The position numbers and the translations under genes were made by a program. Under the pieces are notes generated by a model that was given only the letters and a program-made list of their open reading frames with translations, was not told the DNA's origin and ran no database searches. Of a stretch of 64,000 nt of DNA, positions 62,160 through 64,000 are shown piece by piece. The stretch is from Nitratireductor alexandrii (GTDB taxonomy: Bacteria; Pseudomonadota; Alphaproteobacteria; Rhizobiales; Rhizobiaceae), in NCBI RefSeq assembly GCF_004000215.1, contig NZ_RBVY01000002.1:186001-250000 (forward strand). The letters are read 5' to 3'. The stretch's first letter is position 1. Every line of letters starts with the position of its first letter.

Positions 62160-62920
62160 TCGCGCATGCCTGTCACATCGGGTGTCTGCCAGGCAAGATG
62201 CTGGCCGCCGTCGAGCGCGATCATCTGGCCGGTTATCGACGGTGTTTGCCACAAATAGCGTATCGTGGCGCCGAACTCCGTCAGCAGAGGACCGCGCTTG
62301 AGCGGCAGGGCGTCGGTCTGGGCGCGAAAGTCGGAGACGGCTTGGCGCGCGTTCTTCAGTGTCGGGCCGGGGCCGATCGCATTGACCCGGATACGCGGTG
62401 CCAGGCCTTGGGCCATGGTTCGCGTCGCCGTCCACAAGGCCGATTTCGACAGCGTGTAGGAAAAGAATTGCGGTGTCAGCTTCCAGATCCGCTGGTCGAT
62501 GACGTTGACGACGAGCCCGTCGCCGTCGGCGGGCAATGCCTTGGCCATGGTCGAGGTCAGCGCCACCGGCGCTTTCAGGTGCAGGGCAAAGTGCCGGTCC
62601 CATCGTTCCCAGTCGGGATCAGCCGGACTGTCGTCGTCGAAGGCGGAGGCGTTGTTGACCAGCAGGCGCACCGGCCCAAGCGCATCGGCGGCCGCGGCGA
62701 TCAACCCGGCACCGGCGTCAGGGTCGCACAGATCCGCCGGCAGCACGACGGCTTTTCCGCCGGCCCGGCCGATCGCGTCGGCAAGCCGGTCGGCCTCCTC
62801 GCGGGCGCGGTTGCAGTGGATGGCCACACCAAACCCGTTGGCGGCGAGGTCCTCAACGATCGCCGCGCCGATGCGCCTGGCGCCGCCGGTGACAAGGGCT
62901 GTTGGCCCGTTTTCGGCCAT
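62156..62920 (-). CDS. SDR family oxidoreductase with altered catalytic Ser region
   Basis: A 254-residue short-chain dehydrogenase upstream of uvrC. The cofactor motif [16 protein letters not shown] and the NNASAF motif are present, and Tyr and Lys remain in SYTLSKSAL. The usual SSxxG catalytic Ser stretch is replaced by [17 protein letters not shown]. Pteridine/dihydromonapterin reductases (FolM type) also deviate here, so a pterin reductase role is possible but unproven. The ATG at 62920 begins [16 protein letters not shown]; the longer frame to 63025 is not supported. It overlaps uvrC by four bases, an arrangement I recall from other Alphaproteobacteria. Confidence 0.88.
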   Translation of the reverse strand: MAENGPTALVTGGARRIGAAIVEDLAANGFGVAIHCNRAREEADRLADAIGRAGGKAVVLPADLCDPDAGAGLIAAAADALGPVRLLVNNASAFDDDSPADPDWERWDRHFALHLKAPVALTSTMAKALPADGDGLVVNVIDQRIWKLTPQFFSYTLSKSALWTATRTMAQGLAPRIRVNAIGPGPTLKNARQAVSDFRAQTDALPLKRGPLLTEFGATIRYLWQTPSITGQMIALDGGQHLAWQTPDVTGMRE

Positions 62921-62950
62921 GGGTCCGTTCACTCCCGTTAACACCGCCGA

Positions 62951-62979
62951 AATATATGCGGCAAAATTACGATTGAAAG
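62951..62979 (-). promoter_or_regulatory. Predicted promoter of the SDR-uvrC operon
   Basis: On the minus strand CTTTCA (62979-62974), a 17-nt spacer and TATATT (62956-62951) form a reasonable sigma-70 promoter. The transcript would start near 62944, about 24 nt before the SDR start. Confidence 0.5.
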
Positions 62980-63307
62980 GCGCACTGTCGTCGCGTCCAC
63001 CTGTCCATATCGTGGCCGGCCACAACGGTTCGACCTGTTCGCCCGAAGTTTTTCTGTAGCAATTTCAACATGATGGTGCGGTATCTTGAATCACCGTTTG
63101 CGCCTAGCCGGGCGCCTGTTGCTGAAACGTCACGTCAAATTTCGGCCGCATAGCGGCCAGCCAATGACCAGATTTTCGGTACCTTTCAGCCAGATTCAAA
63201 CCCGACATTCGCCGCAGCCGGACCCGCCCGTTCCTCCCACACGGTCCGGTGCGCGTTCATGCGGGGGAAGACGGTCTCGTCCTCCGCCGAGTGACCAAGG
63301 AGAGAAG
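62980..63307. other. Upstream region of the outer-membrane protein gene
   Basis: About 330 nt without a gene. It holds a perfect palindrome GGCCGC-ATA-GCGGCC (63144-63158) about 150 nt before the start codon, and AAGGAG (63297-63302) as the ribosome-binding site. I could not place a promoter with confidence. A long 5' leader, common in abundant porin-like mRNAs, is possible. Confidence 0.45.
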
Positions 63308-63970
63308 ATGATGCGTACCAAAACCAATCACGCCCGCTCGATCGCCGCTGCGGTCGGAGCCGTCGCCCTTTTCGGCGTTGCGTCGGCCCAGGCCGCCGAC
63401 GTCATTGACCAGACGCCGGTGGCGCCGCTGCCGGTCGAAGAGGTGCCGGTCTACACCTGGTCCGGCGGCTATGTCGGTGCCTATGGCGGCTATGGCTTCA
63501 GCGGCCGTACCCGTGCGCCGGGCAATTCCATCAATACCGACGGTTTCCAGGGTGGCGCCTTCGGGGGCTGGAACGTTCAGGAAGGCATGTTCGTCTACGG
63601 TGCGGAAGCCGATATCGGCTATAACGGCAACGAGGGCACCAATGCCGGCCTGACGTCGCAATCGGGCGTCGACGGCACGCTGCGCGCGCGCCTCGGCGTC
63701 GCGTTGAGCGACCGCGTGCTGGTCTACGGCACCGCCGGTGGCGCCGCAGGCCGGCTCGAAGTGTCCGACGCGACCACGTCCGACACCAACACCATGCTGG
63801 GTTGGACGGCCGGCGTCGGCACCGACATCAAGCTGACCGACCGGATTTTCGCGCGCGGCGAATACCGCTATGTCGACTATGGCGACAAGGACTTTTCGCT
63901 GTCTGGCGGCCCGACCTCGATCGACGCCAGCGAGAACAAGGTTCTGTTCGGTCTCGGCATGAAATTCTGA
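63308..63970 (+). CDS. Omp25/Omp31-like outer-membrane beta-barrel protein
   Basis: A 220-residue outer-membrane protein. A signal peptide with cleavage after AQA (about residue 28) is followed by ADVIDQTPVAPLPVEEVPVYTWSGGYVGAYGGYGF, the family opening. Repeated amphipathic strands (GVDGTLRARLGVALSDRVLVYGTAGGAAG; FARGEYRYVDYGDKDF) follow, and it closes with a C-terminal Phe (LFGLGMKF), the outer-membrane insertion signal. It belongs to the eight-stranded OmpA-like barrel group typical of Brucella and rhizobia. ATG 63308 or 63311; AAGGAG suits either. The gene is complete within the window. Confidence 0.94.
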   Translation: MMRTKTNHARSIAAAVGAVALFGVASAQAADVIDQTPVAPLPVEEVPVYTWSGGYVGAYGGYGFSGRTRAPGNSINTDGFQGGAFGGWNVQEGMFVYGAEADIGYNGNEGTNAGLTSQSGVDGTLRARLGVALSDRVLVYGTAGGAAGRLEVSDATTSDTNTMLGWTAGVGTDIKLTDRIFARGEYRYVDYGDKDFSLSGGPTSIDASENKVLFGLGMKF

Positions 63971-64000
63971 TCCGAACGGCAGCACGAAACCAAAACAAAC

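Overview
The window is a gene-dense, GC-rich stretch of an alphaproteobacterial chromosome, most probably from the order Hyphomicrobiales (Rhizobiales). The gene order supports this. rpsF-rpsR-rplI followed by dnaB-alr-radA-cvpA-purF-SDR, fabD-fabG-acpP-fabF-mltG-yicC-gmk, the convergent rsmA-pdxA-surA-lptD-lptG-lptF block with pepA-holC, and SDR-uvrC-pgsA-moaD-moaE are arrangements typical of rhizobia, Brucella and relatives. A TIGR02301-family secreted protein and an Omp25/Omp31-like outer-membrane protein fit the same group. I cannot name a genus from the sequence alone. I see no rRNA or tRNA gene, insertion sequence, integrase, prophage gene or CRISPR array. This is core chromosome with a few accessory genes between the housekeeping blocks.

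Layout. 0.1-2.4 kb: a TIGR02301 protein, a NUDIX hydrolase and an SRAP (HMCES/YedK) abasic-site protein, then a 54-aa ORF and about 400 nt without a gene. 2.4-8.5 kb: cysS, then a tightly overlapping operon of two GFA-family paralogues, prolyl iminopeptidase and citramalate synthase, then rarD. 8.6-15.4 kb: a LOG-family enzyme, a LysM/Ig-like envelope protein, an ArsR regulator with an Atm1-type ABC exporter, phospholipid genes psd and pssA, and a RidA protein. 15.5-21.2 kb is the most accessory part: a cupin and flavin monooxygenase operon divergent from an AraC regulator, a methyltransferase and two secreted proteins of unknown role. 21.3-31.4 kb (minus strand): SDR, purF, cvpA, radA, alr, dnaB, cfa and the ribosomal proteins L9, S18 and S6. 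31.6-40.5 kb: a Ca2+/Na+ antiporter, an M20 amidohydrolase, the fatty-acid synthesis block fabD-fabG-acpP-fabF, then mltG, yicC and gmk. 40.5-48.1 kb (minus strand): rsmA, pdxA and surA with the LPS export genes lptD, lptG and lptF. 48.4-51.7 kb: pepA, holC, a methyltransferase and a membrane protein. 51.7-56.3 kb: enoyl-CoA hydratase, an ABC-F ATPase, DinB, a GST and ndk. 56.3-63.0 kb (minus strand): a PAS-GGDEF-EAL protein, moaE, moaD, pgsA, uvrC and an SDR. The window closes with an outer-membrane protein gene.

Functionally it is dominated by envelope building (fatty acids, phospholipids, LPS transport, peptidoglycan processing), replication and repair (dnaB, radA, uvrC, holC, SRAP) and translation. 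No obvious new multi-gene system stands out. The best candidates for unexplained biology are the cupin-monooxygenase-AraC module, the arsR gene whose palindrome covers its own start codon and a predicted leaderless 5' end, palindromes placed inside the predicted acpP and rpsF promoters, and a compositionally foreign segment inside cysS.
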